Below are positions 53,150 to 64,000 of a stretch of DNA of 64,000 bases, piece by piece. The notes under the pieces were generated by a model. That model ran no database searches and had not been told where the DNA came from. It saw only the letters and a list, made by a program, of their open reading frames with translations. The stretch is from positions 104,771-168,770 of the forward strand of contig NZ_JAAORA010000005.1 of NCBI RefSeq assembly GCF_011601315.1, given 5' to 3'. Position 1 is the first letter of the stretch. Each line of letters begins with the position of its first letter. The translations under genes and the position numbers were made by a program. Origin of the DNA: Candidatus Chlorobium masyuteum. GTDB lineage: Bacteria > Bacteroidota > Chlorobiia > Chlorobiales > Chlorobiaceae.

Positions 53150-54565
53150 ATGCATTCCACGCAACAGTTGCCTGAAGCGGAGGTTCTCAGGGTAGACCTG
53201 GCTGTAATCGGTTCCGGTCCAGGCGGTTATGAAGCGGCTCTTCGCGGGGCAAAGGCCGGCATGAAAGTCTGCATCATTGAAAAAGCAGCTCTCGGCGGTG
53301 TCTGCATCAACTGGGGCTGCATTCCTACCAAAGCACTGCTGAAGAGCGCTGAACTGTTTGAGTCGCTTAAAAATCCCGGCACCTTTGGTTTTTCGGTGAA
53401 AGAGGTCTCGATTGATCTGGCCGAAGCGATAAAACGGAGCCGCAATGTGGCGCTGAAAATGTCGAAAGGTGTGGCATTCATGCTTCGCCGTAGTGAGGTT
53501 GAGGTGCTGCAGGGCGAAGCGCGCTTCAGCTCGCCGAACGATCTTGACGTTTATCGTGAGGGTACGCGAGTCGCCAGAGTCCATGCCCGTCATATCATTA
53601 TCGCATCCGGATCCCGTCCCCGCCTTTTTCCCGGTCTTGAGCCGGACGGCAACCATATTATTACCAGCCGTGAGGCTCTTGCCATGAAATCGCTTCCCGG
53701 CTCCATGATTGTGGTCGGCGGCGGTGCTATCGGTGTTGAGCTCGCATGGTTTTATGCTATGGCCGGAACCGCGGTGACTCTGGTGGAGATGATGCCCCGG
53801 CTGCTTCCCCTTGAAGATGAAGAGATCTCTGCCGTGCTTCTGCGTTCTTTTCAGAAAGCGGGGATCACGGTTGCTGTAGGAGCGAAACTGGAGGGTGTCA
53901 AAGCAACGGGGGAGGGGGTTACCGCTCTCCTTACCGTCGACGGCCGGGAGCCGCAGCCTCTCAGTGCCGACTATCTTCTTGTTGCAATAGGCGTAACCGG
54001 TAATTGCGCCGATCTCGGCCTTGAGCATGCCGGAGTGGAAAGTGCACGGGGATTTGTGGTGACAGACCCGCTCTGCCGGACAGCCGCCGGGCATATATTT
54101 GCTATCGGGGATGTCCGTGGCGGGATGCTTCTTGCGCACAAGGCTTCGGCTGAAGCGGCAATTGCCATCTCGGCCATAAAGGGCGGAACACCGGAGCCCC
54201 TTGAGGACTCGATGATCCCGCGCTGTGTCTATGCCGAGCCGTCGGTCGCAAGTATCGGTCTCAGTGAAAAACAGGCTGAAGAGCGCGGTTACAGCGTCAA
54301 GGTTGGCCGCTCAATGTTTGCCGCATCCGGAAAGGCCAATGCGTATGGAAATCTTGAAGGTCTGGTAAAGCTGGTATTCAATGCCGCCGATGACCGTCTG
54401 CTCGGTGCCCACCTCATCGGGCACGGAGCGGTTGAGCTGATCGGGGAGCTGACGCTTGCCCGCCGCCTGGAGGTTACGGCCGGTCTTCTTGCCGGAACGG
54501 TTCACGCGCATCCCACCCTGTCGGAGACAATCAGGGAGGCGGCGGAGAGTGTGCTGCAGGAGTGA
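53150..54565 (+). CDS. lpdA: Dihydrolipoyl dehydrogenase
   Basis: A 471-residue flavoprotein, the E3 component that reoxidises dihydrolipoamide with NAD. The FAD loop is IGSGPGGYEAALRG. The redox disulfide is GGVCINWGCIPTKAL. The NAD fold is VVGGGAIGVELAW. The C-terminal active-site His and Glu appear in VHAHPTLSETI. It stands alone; no E1/E2 genes are in the window, so it may serve the glycine cleavage system or other complexes. It is immediately upstream of bchI but 200 bases away. Confidence 0.94.
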   Translation: MHSTQQLPEAEVLRVDLAVIGSGPGGYEAALRGAKAGMKVCIIEKAALGGVCINWGCIPTKALLKSAELFESLKNPGTFGFSVKEVSIDLAEAIKRSRNVALKMSKGVAFMLRRSEVEVLQGEARFSSPNDLDVYREGTRVARVHARHIIIASGSRPRLFPGLEPDGNHIITSREALAMKSLPGSMIVVGGGAIGVELAWFYAMAGTAVTLVEMMPRLLPLEDEEISAVLLRSFQKAGITVAVGAKLEGVKATGEGVTALLTVDGREPQPLSADYLLVAIGVTGNCADLGLEHAGVESARGFVVTDPLCRTAAGHIFAIGDVRGGMLLAHKASAEAAIAISAIKGGTPEPLEDSMIPRCVYAEPSVASIGLSEKQAEERGYSVKVGRSMFAASGKANAYGNLEGLVKLVFNAADDRLLGAHLIGHGAVELIGELTLARRLEVTAGLLAGTVHAHPTLSETIREAAESVLQE

Positions 54566-54778
54566 CCAATAAAAAAATGGCACAAAAAAAACGCGGAGTT
54601 GCGCTGTCGGATAAAAAACTCTCTGTGCATCCGCTCCGTTTATGAAAACCATTTTCTATTGTCTTTCTAAAAGCATAAATTCAATGTTTATTATCAAAAC
54701 TCATTAAAAAACAGTAAACCTTTTTCTGTGAATGACTTCTCGGTTCATGGAGCAAGGGTACCAACCAAACCTTCTATT

Positions 54779-55969
54779 ATGACTCAGACTGACAAGGCTG
54801 GAACGAAAACTGCTGCTAAAAAAGCTCCTGCAAAGAAAGCTCCTGTGGCAAAGGCTAAGGCGGGTTTAACGGTAATTGCGGCTCCGGAACCGAAAAAAGC
54901 AGCGCCTTCTGCTGCAAAGAAGAAGTCCGGTCTTGCCTTTCCTTTTACGGCTATTGTCGGTCAGGAGGAGATGAAGCTCAGTCTGATCCTCAATATCATT
55001 GATCCCCGGATCGGTGGAGTGCTGGTTATGGGTCACAGAGGTACCGGAAAAAGTACCACGGTGAGGGCTCTTGCCGAAGTGCTTCCTTTTATTGACAGGG
55101 TCAAGGATGATACCTACAATCGCACGGTTGAACAGTATCTTGAGGGTGAAGAGAACAAAAAAGGGAAGGCGGCCATAGATCCGGCATCCCTGCAGACAGA
55201 GAAAATTCCGGTTCCGGTCGTTGACCTTCCGCTTGGTGCTACCGAAGACCGTGTCTGCGGTACCATCGATATCGAACAGGCGCTTACCAGCGGTGTAAAA
55301 GCGTTTGAGCCGGGTCTTCTTGCCCAGGCAAATCGCGGGTTCCTCTACATTGACGAGGTCAACCTGCTTGACGACCATCTTGTTGACGTTCTGCTCGACG
55401 TTGCCGCCAGCGGCAAAAACGTGGTTGAACGCGAAGGTATCAGTATCCGCCACCCTGCACGCTTTGTGCTTGTCGGTTCCGGTAACCCTGAAGAGGGCGA
55501 GCTCCGCCCGCAGCTTCTTGACCGTTTCGGTCTGCATGCCCGCATCATCACGATTCTTGATGTTGCCAAAAGGGTCGATATTGTCAAACGCCGTCGTGAG
55601 TTCGATGAGGATCCGGATGCGTTTATGAAAAAGTACAACCGCGAGCAGCAGAAGCTTCAGAAAAAGATCCAGCAGGCAAAAGAGCTGCTTCCTGAAGTTA
55701 CCATGGATGACAGTGTACTGACCGATATTGCAAGGCTCTGTATGAACCTCGGCATTGACGGTCACCGCGGTGAGCTCACCATCACCCGTACCGCCCATGC
55801 CCACGCAGCTTTCCTCGGTCAGAAGGTAGTAACCATGAAGCATGTAAAGGAGATTGCCGGTCTCTGCCTGCGCCACCGTCTGCGCAAGGATCCGCTTGAG
55901 ACCCTTGATGCCGGTGAAAAAATTGATCGCGAGATCGCAAAAGTCCTTGGAGAAGCGGAAGCAGTATAA
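54779..55969 (+). CDS. bchI: Magnesium chelatase subunit I (AAA+ ATPase)
   Basis: A 396-residue AAA+ protein. It forms rings with BchD and drives Mg insertion into protoporphyrin IX for (bacterio)chlorophyll. A Lys/Ala-rich, low-complexity N-terminus (about 45 residues) precedes the AAA+ domain. Walker A is MGHRGTGKST, Walker B is FLYIDEVNLL, and GLHARIITI lies in the sensor region. The start is ATG at 54779; GTG at 54728 is upstream and less likely. Its stop overlaps the bchD start by one base. Confidence 0.96.
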   Translation: MTQTDKAGTKTAAKKAPAKKAPVAKAKAGLTVIAAPEPKKAAPSAAKKKSGLAFPFTAIVGQEEMKLSLILNIIDPRIGGVLVMGHRGTGKSTTVRALAEVLPFIDRVKDDTYNRTVEQYLEGEENKKGKAAIDPASLQTEKIPVPVVDLPLGATEDRVCGTIDIEQALTSGVKAFEPGLLAQANRGFLYIDEVNLLDDHLVDVLLDVAASGKNVVEREGISIRHPARFVLVGSGNPEEGELRPQLLDRFGLHARIITILDVAKRVDIVKRRREFDEDPDAFMKKYNREQQKLQKKIQQAKELLPEVTMDDSVLTDIARLCMNLGIDGHRGELTITRTAHAHAAFLGQKVVTMKHVKEIAGLCLRHRLRKDPLETLDAGEKIDREIAKVLGEAEAV

Positions 55970-57822
55970 TGATAGCTTTTACCGATATTGTAGGAATGGA
56001 TCTGGCCAAGAAGGCGCTTATGCTTCTGGCCGTTGATTCTTCTCTTGGCGGTGTAGTGATTCCCTCGGCTGTAGGGTCGGGAAAGTCGACCATTGCCAGA
56101 GCATTTGCCCATATTCTCCCCGAAGGAACCCCCTTTGTGGAGCTTCCCCTGAACGTCACCGAAGACCGCCTTATCGGCGGTGTTGACCTTGAGGCAACCC
56201 TTGCCACCGGCGTGCGCGTTGTGCAGCATGGCGTGCTTTCGAAGGCTAACGGAGGGGTGCTCTATGTTGACTCCATCAGTCTGCTTGACAGTTCGGCGGT
56301 ATCGCACATCATGGATGCCATCTCGCGCGGCGAGGTGCTTGTCGAGCGTGAGGGCCTCAGTGAGGTTCATCCGGCAAAGTTCATGCTGGTTGGTACCTAC
56401 GACCCTTCAGACGGAGAGGTCCGCATGGGTCTTCTGGACCGGATAGGGATCATTGTTCCTTTCACCGCCCAGAACGACTACCGTGCACGCAAGAAAATTG
56501 TCAACACGGTGCTCGGCAAGCGGGATGCGGAGGATACCCAGGATGAGCTCAACATGCTTACCGGCTTTATCCAGGCCGCCAGGGAGCAGCTGCCGCATGT
56601 CTCAATTACCAAAGAGCAGGTGCAGGCACTGATTCAGACGGCGATCAGCCTCGGCGTTGAGGGTAACCGTGTCGATATCTTTACGGTCCGTGCCGCCATC
56701 GCCAGCGCCGCTCTGGCACAGCGAAGCGACGTTGAGGATGAGGATATGAAACTGGCCATCAAGCTGGTACTCATTCCCCGTGCTACCCGGATGCCCGAGA
56801 GGGAAGCCGAGGCCGAAGAGATGCCACCCCAGGAGGAACCGCCGCCGGAGGATCCGGATGCCGAGGATGAGAACTCCCAGGCTGATACTCCGGATGCTGA
56901 AGCCGAGGAGGAGCAGAAGGATACTCCCGATATGATCGAGGAGTTGATGATGGATGCTGTTGAAATGGAGCTGCCGGACAACATTCTCAATATTTCGCTC
57001 GCATCCAAAAAGAAGGCTACCACCGGAAGTCGCGGTGAAGCGCTCAACAACAAGCGTGGCCGTTTTGTAAGATCCCAGCCCGGTGAGATGCGCAGCGGAA
57101 AGGTTGCGCTTATTCCGACCCTGATTTCAGCCGCCCCATGGCAGGAGACCCGCCGTCGCGATAAAAAGATGGCAGGCAGGCCGAAAACCGCCCTTATCAT
57201 CACCAAGGATGACGTGAAGATCAAGCGGTTCCGCGACAAGTCGGGTACGCTCTTTATCTTTATGGTTGATGCTTCCGGCTCCATGGCGCTGAACCGCATG
57301 CGCCAGGCCAAGGGTGCGGTGGCAAGTCTTCTGCAGAATGCCTACGTGCATCGTGACCAGGTTGCCCTGATCTCGTTCCGCGGCAAACAGGCCCAGGTAC
57401 TGCTCCCTCCTTCGCAGAGCGTTGATCGTGCCAAGCGCGAACTTGACGTGCTTCCGACAGGTGGCGGTACACCGCTCGCCTCAGCCCTCTATCTCGGATG
57501 GGAGACGGCCAAACAGGCCCGAACCAAAGGGGTAACCCAGGTGATGTTTGTGCTTATTACCGACGGACGCGGCAACATAGGGCTTCAGGCCGCCTTTGAA
57601 CCGGACGCTGAAAAGGCATCCAAGGAGATGCTTGAAAAAGAGATCGAATCCCTGTCGCTCTCCATTCAGGCCGATGGTGTTGCTGCTATTGTTATTGATA
57701 CCCAGATGAACTACCTCTCAAGGGGTGAAGCACCCAAGCTTGCCCAGAAACTTGGCGGACGTTATTTCTACTTGCCGAATGCAAAAGCTGAACAGATCGT
57801 TGAGGCGGTTTCAAGCTTCTGA
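55969..57822 (+). CDS. bchD: Magnesium chelatase subunit D
   Basis: A 617-residue protein with an N-terminal AAA+-like domain (SAVGSGKST), a central acidic and proline-rich linker (EEMPPQEEPPPEDPDAED) and a C-terminal von Willebrand A domain with MIDAS motif DASGSMALNRM and the later VLITDGRGNIG. It bridges BchI rings and BchH. The A of its start is the last base of the bchI stop (TAATG). A hairpin follows nine bases after the stop. Confidence 0.96.
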   Translation: MIAFTDIVGMDLAKKALMLLAVDSSLGGVVIPSAVGSGKSTIARAFAHILPEGTPFVELPLNVTEDRLIGGVDLEATLATGVRVVQHGVLSKANGGVLYVDSISLLDSSAVSHIMDAISRGEVLVEREGLSEVHPAKFMLVGTYDPSDGEVRMGLLDRIGIIVPFTAQNDYRARKKIVNTVLGKRDAEDTQDELNMLTGFIQAAREQLPHVSITKEQVQALIQTAISLGVEGNRVDIFTVRAAIASAALAQRSDVEDEDMKLAIKLVLIPRATRMPEREAEAEEMPPQEEPPPEDPDAEDENSQADTPDAEAEEEQKDTPDMIEELMMDAVEMELPDNILNISLASKKKATTGSRGEALNNKRGRFVRSQPGEMRSGKVALIPTLISAAPWQETRRRDKKMAGRPKTALIITKDDVKIKRFRDKSGTLFIFMVDASGSMALNRMRQAKGAVASLLQNAYVHRDQVALISFRGKQAQVLLPPSQSVDRAKRELDVLPTGGGTPLASALYLGWETAKQARTKGVTQVMFVLITDGRGNIGLQAAFEPDAEKASKEMLEKEIESLSLSIQADGVAAIVIDTQMNYLSRGEAPKLAQKLGGRYFYLPNAKAEQIVEAVSSF

Positions 57823-57830
57823 TTTCCGAA

Positions 57831-57861
57831 GACCTTTCCGGCTTATTCTGCCGGAAAGGTC
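57831..57861 (+). other. Intercistronic hairpin between bchD and bchH
   Basis: An 11 bp perfect stem GACCTTTCCGG / CCGGAAAGGTC with a 9-base loop. There is no T-run, so it probably stabilises or limits the message rather than ending it. Confidence 0.65.
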
Positions 57862-57959
57862 CTATGCGGAACTATTCCCCTACTTTCATACATTTAAGGT
57901 AGTAGTATCATGCAGTTATTATTACCGCACCATGTGTATTTCACCTACCTCATCCTGCC

Positions 57960-60900
57960 ATGTCAAATCGTCGTAAAATTGTCGCAGTTGTAGGCCTTGA
58001 GCAGTACAATGCCGGCCTATGGAGAAAGATCAAGGGACTTCTTGACAGTGAAGCCGAGCTTACCCAGTTGAGTGATATTGATCTCGAAAAGCAGTACCCT
58101 GAAGCGGCAACAGCCATTCAGGAGGCCGACTGTGTTTTCATGAGCATGATCAATTTCAAGGAGCAGATTGACTGGTTTAAAAAACAGCTCGAACTTGCGA
58201 CCAACGAGAAAACCATCTTTATTTTTGAGTCGATGCCCGAGGCCATGGCGCTCACCAAAGTCGGAAGCTATTCGGTTGGTGACGGGAAGGCAGGTATGCC
58301 GGATATGGTGAAAAAGGTGGCGAAAATGCTGGTCAAGGGTCGTGATGAAGATGCGCTTTACGGTTATATGAAGCTCATGAAGATCATGCGCACCATTCTG
58401 CCGCTTGTGCCCAACAAGGCCAAGGATTTCAAGAACTGGCTGATGGTCTACTCCTACTGGATGCAGCCGACTCCGGAGAATATTGCCAACATGTTCCGCC
58501 TGATTCTGCGTGAATATTTCAATGAGCCGGTAACCGTTGGTGCGATCGTTGATGTTCCGAATATGGGACTCTATCATCCTGATGCGCCTGACTATTTCAA
58601 GGATGTCAAGAGTTTTAAGAACTGGTCAAAAAAACGCGGCATAAACTTCGACAAGGGGCAGAAAATCAGCATTCTCTTTTTCCGGAAGCACCTTATCCAG
58701 GAAAAGACCTATATCGACAATACCATACGTGTGCTTGAAAAACAGGGAATTCATGTATTTCCTGCATTTGTCATGGGTGTAGAGGGCCATGTGCTGGTGC
58801 GTGACTGGCTGATCAAGGAGAAAATCGACCTTCTGATCAACATGATGGGGTTTGGGCTTGTCGGAGGGCCGGCGGGTTCCACCAAGCCGGGAACTGCCGC
58901 AGAGGCGCGTCAGGAGATCATGGAAAGGCTTGATACTCCCTATATTGTTGCCCAGCCGCTCCTGACCCAGGAGTTTGAGTCCTGGAAGGAGCTCGGTGTC
59001 TCTCCCATGCAGATGACCTTTACCTACGCTATTCCGGAGATGGATGGAGCAATCTGTCCGGTTATTCTCGGTGCGTTGCAGGATGGCAAGATCGAGACCG
59101 TTCATGAGCGTCTCGAGCGCCTTGCACTGCTTTCCAAACAGTGGCTCCGTCTGAGGGCAACGGAAAACCGTGATAAAAAGCTTGCATTTGTTGTCTATGA
59201 CTATCCTCCCGGTCTTGGTAAAAAGGGAACGGCAGCGCTGCTTGACGTTCCAAGATCACTCTTTTCTATTCTCCAGAGTCTCAAAAAGGCAGGATACAAT
59301 GTCGGACAGCTTCCGGAGAGCCCCGAAGCACTCTTTGAGGCGATTGACCGGTCAACCGATTACCAGATTCAGCAGAACAAGCCTGATGCACTTAAGGTCA
59401 ATTCGGAAAAATTCAGGGAGCTCACCTCTTCACGGGAGCGTGAGCGCATTGAGGCGCGCTGGAATGGCTTCCCGGGTGATATTGTCCCCATGGGAACGGA
59501 TGATGTGTTTATCGGAGGCATGCGGTTCGGAAATATCTTCATCGGTGTACAGCCCCGCATGGCGGTTCAGGGTGATCCGATGAGGTTGCTTTTTGACAAG
59601 GAGAACACACCGCACCATCAGTATATCGCCTTCTACCGCTGGATCAGCCGTGAGTTCGGGGCTCATGCCCTTGTTCATGTCGGTATGCACGGTTCGGTTG
59701 AATGGATGCCGGGTCTTCAGACCGGTCTTACCGGTGACTGCTGGCCTGACGCTCTTTTGGGTGAGGTGCCGCATTTCTACATCTATCCGGTCAACAACCC
59801 CAGCGAGTCGACCATTGCAAAACGGCGCGGTCTTGCCACCATGGTATCCCATGTGGTGCCGCCACTGGCCCGTGCAGGCCTCTACAAGGAGCTTCCGGCA
59901 CTTAAAGAGCTGCTTGCCGATTATCGCGAGCGCTTTTTGGGCACAGCCCATGAGGGGAGTATGGATGGTTCAGGTGTTGAAGAGGCTATCATGCAGAAAG
60001 CAGAGCTGCTCAACCTGACCGATGACTGCCCGAGAAGGGAGCAGGAGGGGTTCGGGGATTTTGTCAGCAGGCTTTACAGCTATGTGGCTGAGCTTGAAAA
60101 CCGGCTTATTTCCAATTCTTTGCATGTTTTCGGTGAGGCAAGTCCGCTTGAGTCGCAGATTATCACGATTACTGAAACCCTCAAGAATCGTGGTGAGGAT
60201 GGCAGGACCCTGCCCACTATTCTTATGAAATCATCCGGCAAAAACGGCCATTACGGCAGTTATGAGGAGGTCAGTCTTCGCTCAAGACAGGGAGATGAAG
60301 AGGCTATCATCATGCGCGAGTGGATTGAGCAGGCGTGCCGCGATTTTGTACAGCAGGTATTCTTTGACCGCAAAAATGCAGCGGGCGCTTTTGCATCTAT
60401 TACCGGCGGCACGCAGCTTCCGGCTGAATATGCGCCCTTTATTGATCAGCTCACCATGGATGGCGGCAAACTGCTCTACGCGCTGCGCGATAATACCGGT
60501 GAGATGAGTGCGCTGTTGCGGGTTCTTGACGGTCGCTACATCGCTTCAGGTCCCGGCGGCGACCTGGTGCGTGACGGTGTCAGCGTGCTTCCTTCGGGCC
60601 GCAATATTCACTCCATTGATCCGTGGAGAATTCCCTCTGAACTTGCCTTCAAACGCGGGACGCTCATTGCCGACAGCATCGTCAAAAAGCATCTTGAGGA
60701 AAACGATGGACTCTATCCGGAGACTATAGCCCAGGTGCTCTGGGGGCTTGACACCATTAAAACAAAAGGTGAGGCGGTTGCCGTGGTTATCAGGCTGCTT
60801 GGCGCAGAGCCGGCCTATGACGCGTTCGGCAAAATCAGTCACTACAGTCTGGTGCCGCTTGAAAAGCTCGGTCGTCCGAGAATCGATGTGCTTATGCAGC

Positions 60901-61790
60901 TCAGCCCGATTTTCCGTGATGCTTTCGGTCTGCTTATGGACCAGCTTGACCGCCTTGTCAAGGAGGCAGCCAAAGCCGATGAGCCGCATGAGATGAACTA
61001 TATCAAAAAACATGTCGATGAAGCGCTTGCTACCGGTGTGGAGTTCGACAGTGCAACCGCCCGTCAGTTTACCCAGTCTCCCGGCGCTTACGGTACCTAT
61101 GTTGATGATATGGTTGAAGATTCAGCATGGGAGACCGAAAACGATCTTGATGACCTCTTTATCCGCCGCAACAGCAGCGCATACGGCGGTGGAAGAAAAG
61201 GGGAGAAGGAGACCGAGATCCTGCAGAAACTGCTCGGTTCGGTTGACCGGGTTGTCCACCAGGTTGACTCGACCGAGTTTGGTATTTCCGATATCGATCA
61301 CTACTTCTCCTCATCCGGATCCCTGCAGCTTGCTGCACGGCGACGCAATACAAAGGGGGGAGACATCAAGCTCAACTATGTGGAGTCATTCACCTCCGAT
61401 ATCAAGGTTGATGATGCCGAGAAATCGCTGCGTATCGAGTACCGTTCAAAACTGCTCAATCCGAAATGGTTTGAAGGGATGCTCAAGCACGGCCACAGCG
61501 GTGCAGGCGAAATCAGCAACAGGGTGACCTATATGCTCGGCTGGGACGCGGTAACCAAAAGCGTTGATGACTGGGTCTACAAAAAAACCGCAGAGACCTA
61601 TGCGCTTGATCCCGAGATGAGGGAGCGCCTTGCAACCCTGAATCCGCAGGCGATTAAAAATATTGTAGGCCGCATGCTTGAAGCCCACGGCAGGGGAATG
61701 TGGAAAGCCGATCAGGATATGATCAGTGAACTGCAGGAGATCTATGCCGACCTTGAAGACAGGCTGGAAGGCATGAGCGACGATAAATAG
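57960..61790 (+). CDS. bchH: Magnesium chelatase subunit H (porphyrin-binding)
   Basis: A 1276-residue large subunit that holds protoporphyrin IX during Mg insertion. Motifs are MMGFGLVGGPAGSTKPGTAAE (first part), VHVGMHGSVEWMPG near residue 572 with the probable metal/porphyrin His and Glu, and the C-terminal DGRYIASGPGGDLVRD and AHGRGMWKADQD. Green sulfur bacteria carry several BchH paralogs (BchH, BchS, BchT); the copy beside bchI and bchD is usually named BchT, but the symbol cannot be fixed from sequence alone. Same strand and 137 bases after bchD. Confidence 0.94.
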   Translation: MSNRRKIVAVVGLEQYNAGLWRKIKGLLDSEAELTQLSDIDLEKQYPEAATAIQEADCVFMSMINFKEQIDWFKKQLELATNEKTIFIFESMPEAMALTKVGSYSVGDGKAGMPDMVKKVAKMLVKGRDEDALYGYMKLMKIMRTILPLVPNKAKDFKNWLMVYSYWMQPTPENIANMFRLILREYFNEPVTVGAIVDVPNMGLYHPDAPDYFKDVKSFKNWSKKRGINFDKGQKISILFFRKHLIQEKTYIDNTIRVLEKQGIHVFPAFVMGVEGHVLVRDWLIKEKIDLLINMMGFGLVGGPAGSTKPGTAAEARQEIMERLDTPYIVAQPLLTQEFESWKELGVSPMQMTFTYAIPEMDGAICPVILGALQDGKIETVHERLERLALLSKQWLRLRATENRDKKLAFVVYDYPPGLGKKGTAALLDVPRSLFSILQSLKKAGYNVGQLPESPEALFEAIDRSTDYQIQQNKPDALKVNSEKFRELTSSRERERIEARWNGFPGDIVPMGTDDVFIGGMRFGNIFIGVQPRMAVQGDPMRLLFDKENTPHHQYIAFYRWISREFGAHALVHVGMHGSVEWMPGLQTGLTGDCWPDALLGEVPHFYIYPVNNPSESTIAKRRGLATMVSHVVPPLARAGLYKELPALKELLADYRERFLGTAHEGSMDGSGVEEAIMQKAELLNLTDDCPRREQEGFGDFVSRLYSYVAELENRLISNSLHVFGEASPLESQIITITETLKNRGEDGRTLPTILMKSSGKNGHYGSYEEVSLRSRQGDEEAIIMREWIEQACRDFVQQVFFDRKNAAGAFASITGGTQLPAEYAPFIDQLTMDGGKLLYALRDNTGEMSALLRVLDGRYIASGPGGDLVRDGVSVLPSGRNIHSIDPWRIPSELAFKRGTLIADSIVKKHLEENDGLYPETIAQVLWGLDTIKTKGEAVAVVIRLLGAEPAYDAFGKISHYSLVPLEKLGRPRIDVLMQLSPIFRDAFGLLMDQLDRLVKEAAKADEPHEMNYIKKHVDEALATGVEFDSATARQFTQSPGAYGTYVDDMVEDSAWETENDLDDLFIRRNSSAYGGGRKGEKETEILQKLLGSVDRVVHQVDSTEFGISDIDHYFSSSGSLQLAARRRNTKGGDIKLNYVESFTSDIKVDDAEKSLRIEYRSKLLNPKWFEGMLKHGHSGAGEISNRVTYMLGWDAVTKSVDDWVYKKTAETYALDPEMRERLATLNPQAIKNIVGRMLEAHGRGMWKADQDMISELQEIYADLEDRLEGMSDDK

Positions 61791-61801
61791 TTTGAAAAGA
61801 A

Positions 61802-61847
61802 TTTTATAGGACCTCTATGACTTAAATGACATATAGGTCCTATAAAA
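61802..61847. terminator. Stem-loop between bchH and guaB
   Basis: An 18 bp stem with one mismatch (61802-61819 with 61830-61847), loop of 10 bases, flanked by A/T tails, between two convergent genes. It probably serves as a two-way terminator, although T-runs outside the stem are short. Confidence 0.6.
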
Positions 61848-61857
61848 AATGGAAGCG

Positions 61858-63381
<1,524 letters not shown>

Positions 63382-63561
63382 TCAATTTTGCCAATTTACA
63401 AAAAGTGAGCGTAGAATGACAATCTTAATCACGCTAAAGAGCAACCGGAAAATGGCGGATTTGAATGAGAAGCCCTCAAAAAGCGCTTATTGAAAGATAT
63501 ATCAGTAACAGAATGCTTTTGAAAATCTAAAATAGAGTGTAAATTGCAGGCCTTTTAATAC

Positions 63562-63652
63562 GGAGAGGTCGCATAGTTGGTCTAGTGCGCTCGCCTGGAA
63601 AGCGGGTAGGGTGTCAAAGCCCTCGAGGGTTCGAATCCCTCCCTCTCCGCCA
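63562..63652 (+). tRNA. tRNA-Ser (GGA)
   Basis: A complete class II tRNA: acceptor GGAGAGG pairs with CCTCTCC, anticodon loop CTGGAAA gives GGA, the T arm is GAGGGTTCGAATCCCTC, a long variable arm lies between, and CCA is encoded. The anticodon reads UCC/UCU serine codons. Its 3' end is repeated downstream. Confidence 0.95.
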
Positions 63653-64000
63653 GAAAAAAGAACCACCGGAACAGATTACGTGTGGTTGTGTTATTTGTGA
63701 TTGAGGAAATGAGGAGGGATGAGAACCCGGTAAGAGGCGTTCGACAAATGGGCCGCGTGAGCGGAACATTTGGACGGCGACCGAAGTGGAGCCGCCCCGC
63801 AGAGCGGGGTGAGAAGCAAAGCTTCGAATCAATCCCTCCCTCTCCGCCAGAAAAAAGAACCACCGGAACAGAGTACGTGTGGTTGTGTTATTTGTGATTG
63901 AGGAAATGAGGAGGGATGAGAACCCGGTAAGAGGCGTTCGACAAATGGGCCGCGTGAGCGGAACATTTGGACGGCGACCGAAGTGGAGCCGCCCCGCAGA
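63635..64000 (+). repeat. 197 bp tandem repeat containing the tRNA-Ser 3' end
   Basis: Unit 1 is 63635-63831; unit 2 starts at 63832 and continues past the window edge (169 bases seen). The two match base for base except T at 63676 versus G at 63873. Each unit begins with the tRNA T-arm and acceptor 3' strand (ATCCCTCCCTCTCCGCCAG). The rest of the unit is GC-rich and has no supported gene. Confidence 0.88.

Noticed and set aside
63582..63863. 93-codon minus-strand ORF
   Set aside because: It lies antisense to tRNA-Ser and within the tandem repeat.

Overview
This window reads as chromosomal DNA of a green sulfur bacterium (Chlorobiaceae). The main evidence is the bchI-bchD-bchH magnesium chelatase operon (54.8-61.8 kb), a c555/c5-type small cytochrome (45.4 kb), a fused-alpha/gamma 2-oxoacid:ferredoxin oxidoreductase typical of anaerobes, and many genes without a good Shine-Dalgarno sequence. 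The species cannot be fixed from sequence alone.

Layout. 0-26.6 kb is mostly ordinary chromosome: the 5' part of prs, lpxD, a GH15-DUF547 fusion, an OmpA-type lipoprotein, a small operon (NTF2-like protein, Nramp transporter, universal stress protein), a coiled-coil LuxR-type regulator, a cluster of exported proteins with a PapD-like chaperone, a four-PAS hybrid histidine kinase, an MsrB whose catalytic Cys is replaced by Ser, a phosphotransacylase/acetate kinase pair convergent with the ferredoxin oxidoreductase, a DOPA-dioxygenase-like protein, a flavin reductase and an exported adenosine deaminase.

26.6-41.3 kb is an accessory defence and toxin-antitoxin region. In order it holds: a MazF/CopG-type pair; a ParE gene broken by a frameshift behind an intact antitoxin; a type II restriction-modification (RM) set made of an HTH-fused m5C methyltransferase, Vsr and an MvaI/BcnI-family nuclease; a second RM set made of an m4C-type methyltransferase with an SNase-like tail and an MjaI-family nuclease; an intact retron (structured msr-msd RNA, deoxyribosyltransferase-like effector, reverse transcriptase) in distinctly AT-rich DNA; then debris of small addiction modules, orphan antitoxins, a PIN-domain pair and a truncated DUF4160/DUF2442 pair, with three copies of a ~55 bp dispersed repeat.

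41.3-64 kb returns to chromosome: a DnaQ-like exonuclease, an exported metallophosphatase, an amidohydrolase, the cytochrome, an ABC-F protein, an AlkD-like protein, prolyl oligopeptidase, RluD, dihydrolipoyl dehydrogenase, the Mg-chelatase operon and guaB. The window ends in tRNA-Ser(GGA), whose 3' end is repeated in a 197 bp tandem repeat running off the edge.

The strongest system is the retron at 36.2-38.2 kb. Its msd RNA is a 29 bp near-perfect hairpin, and its effector and RT are translationally coupled. It sits beside two RM systems, which suggests a layered anti-phage island.
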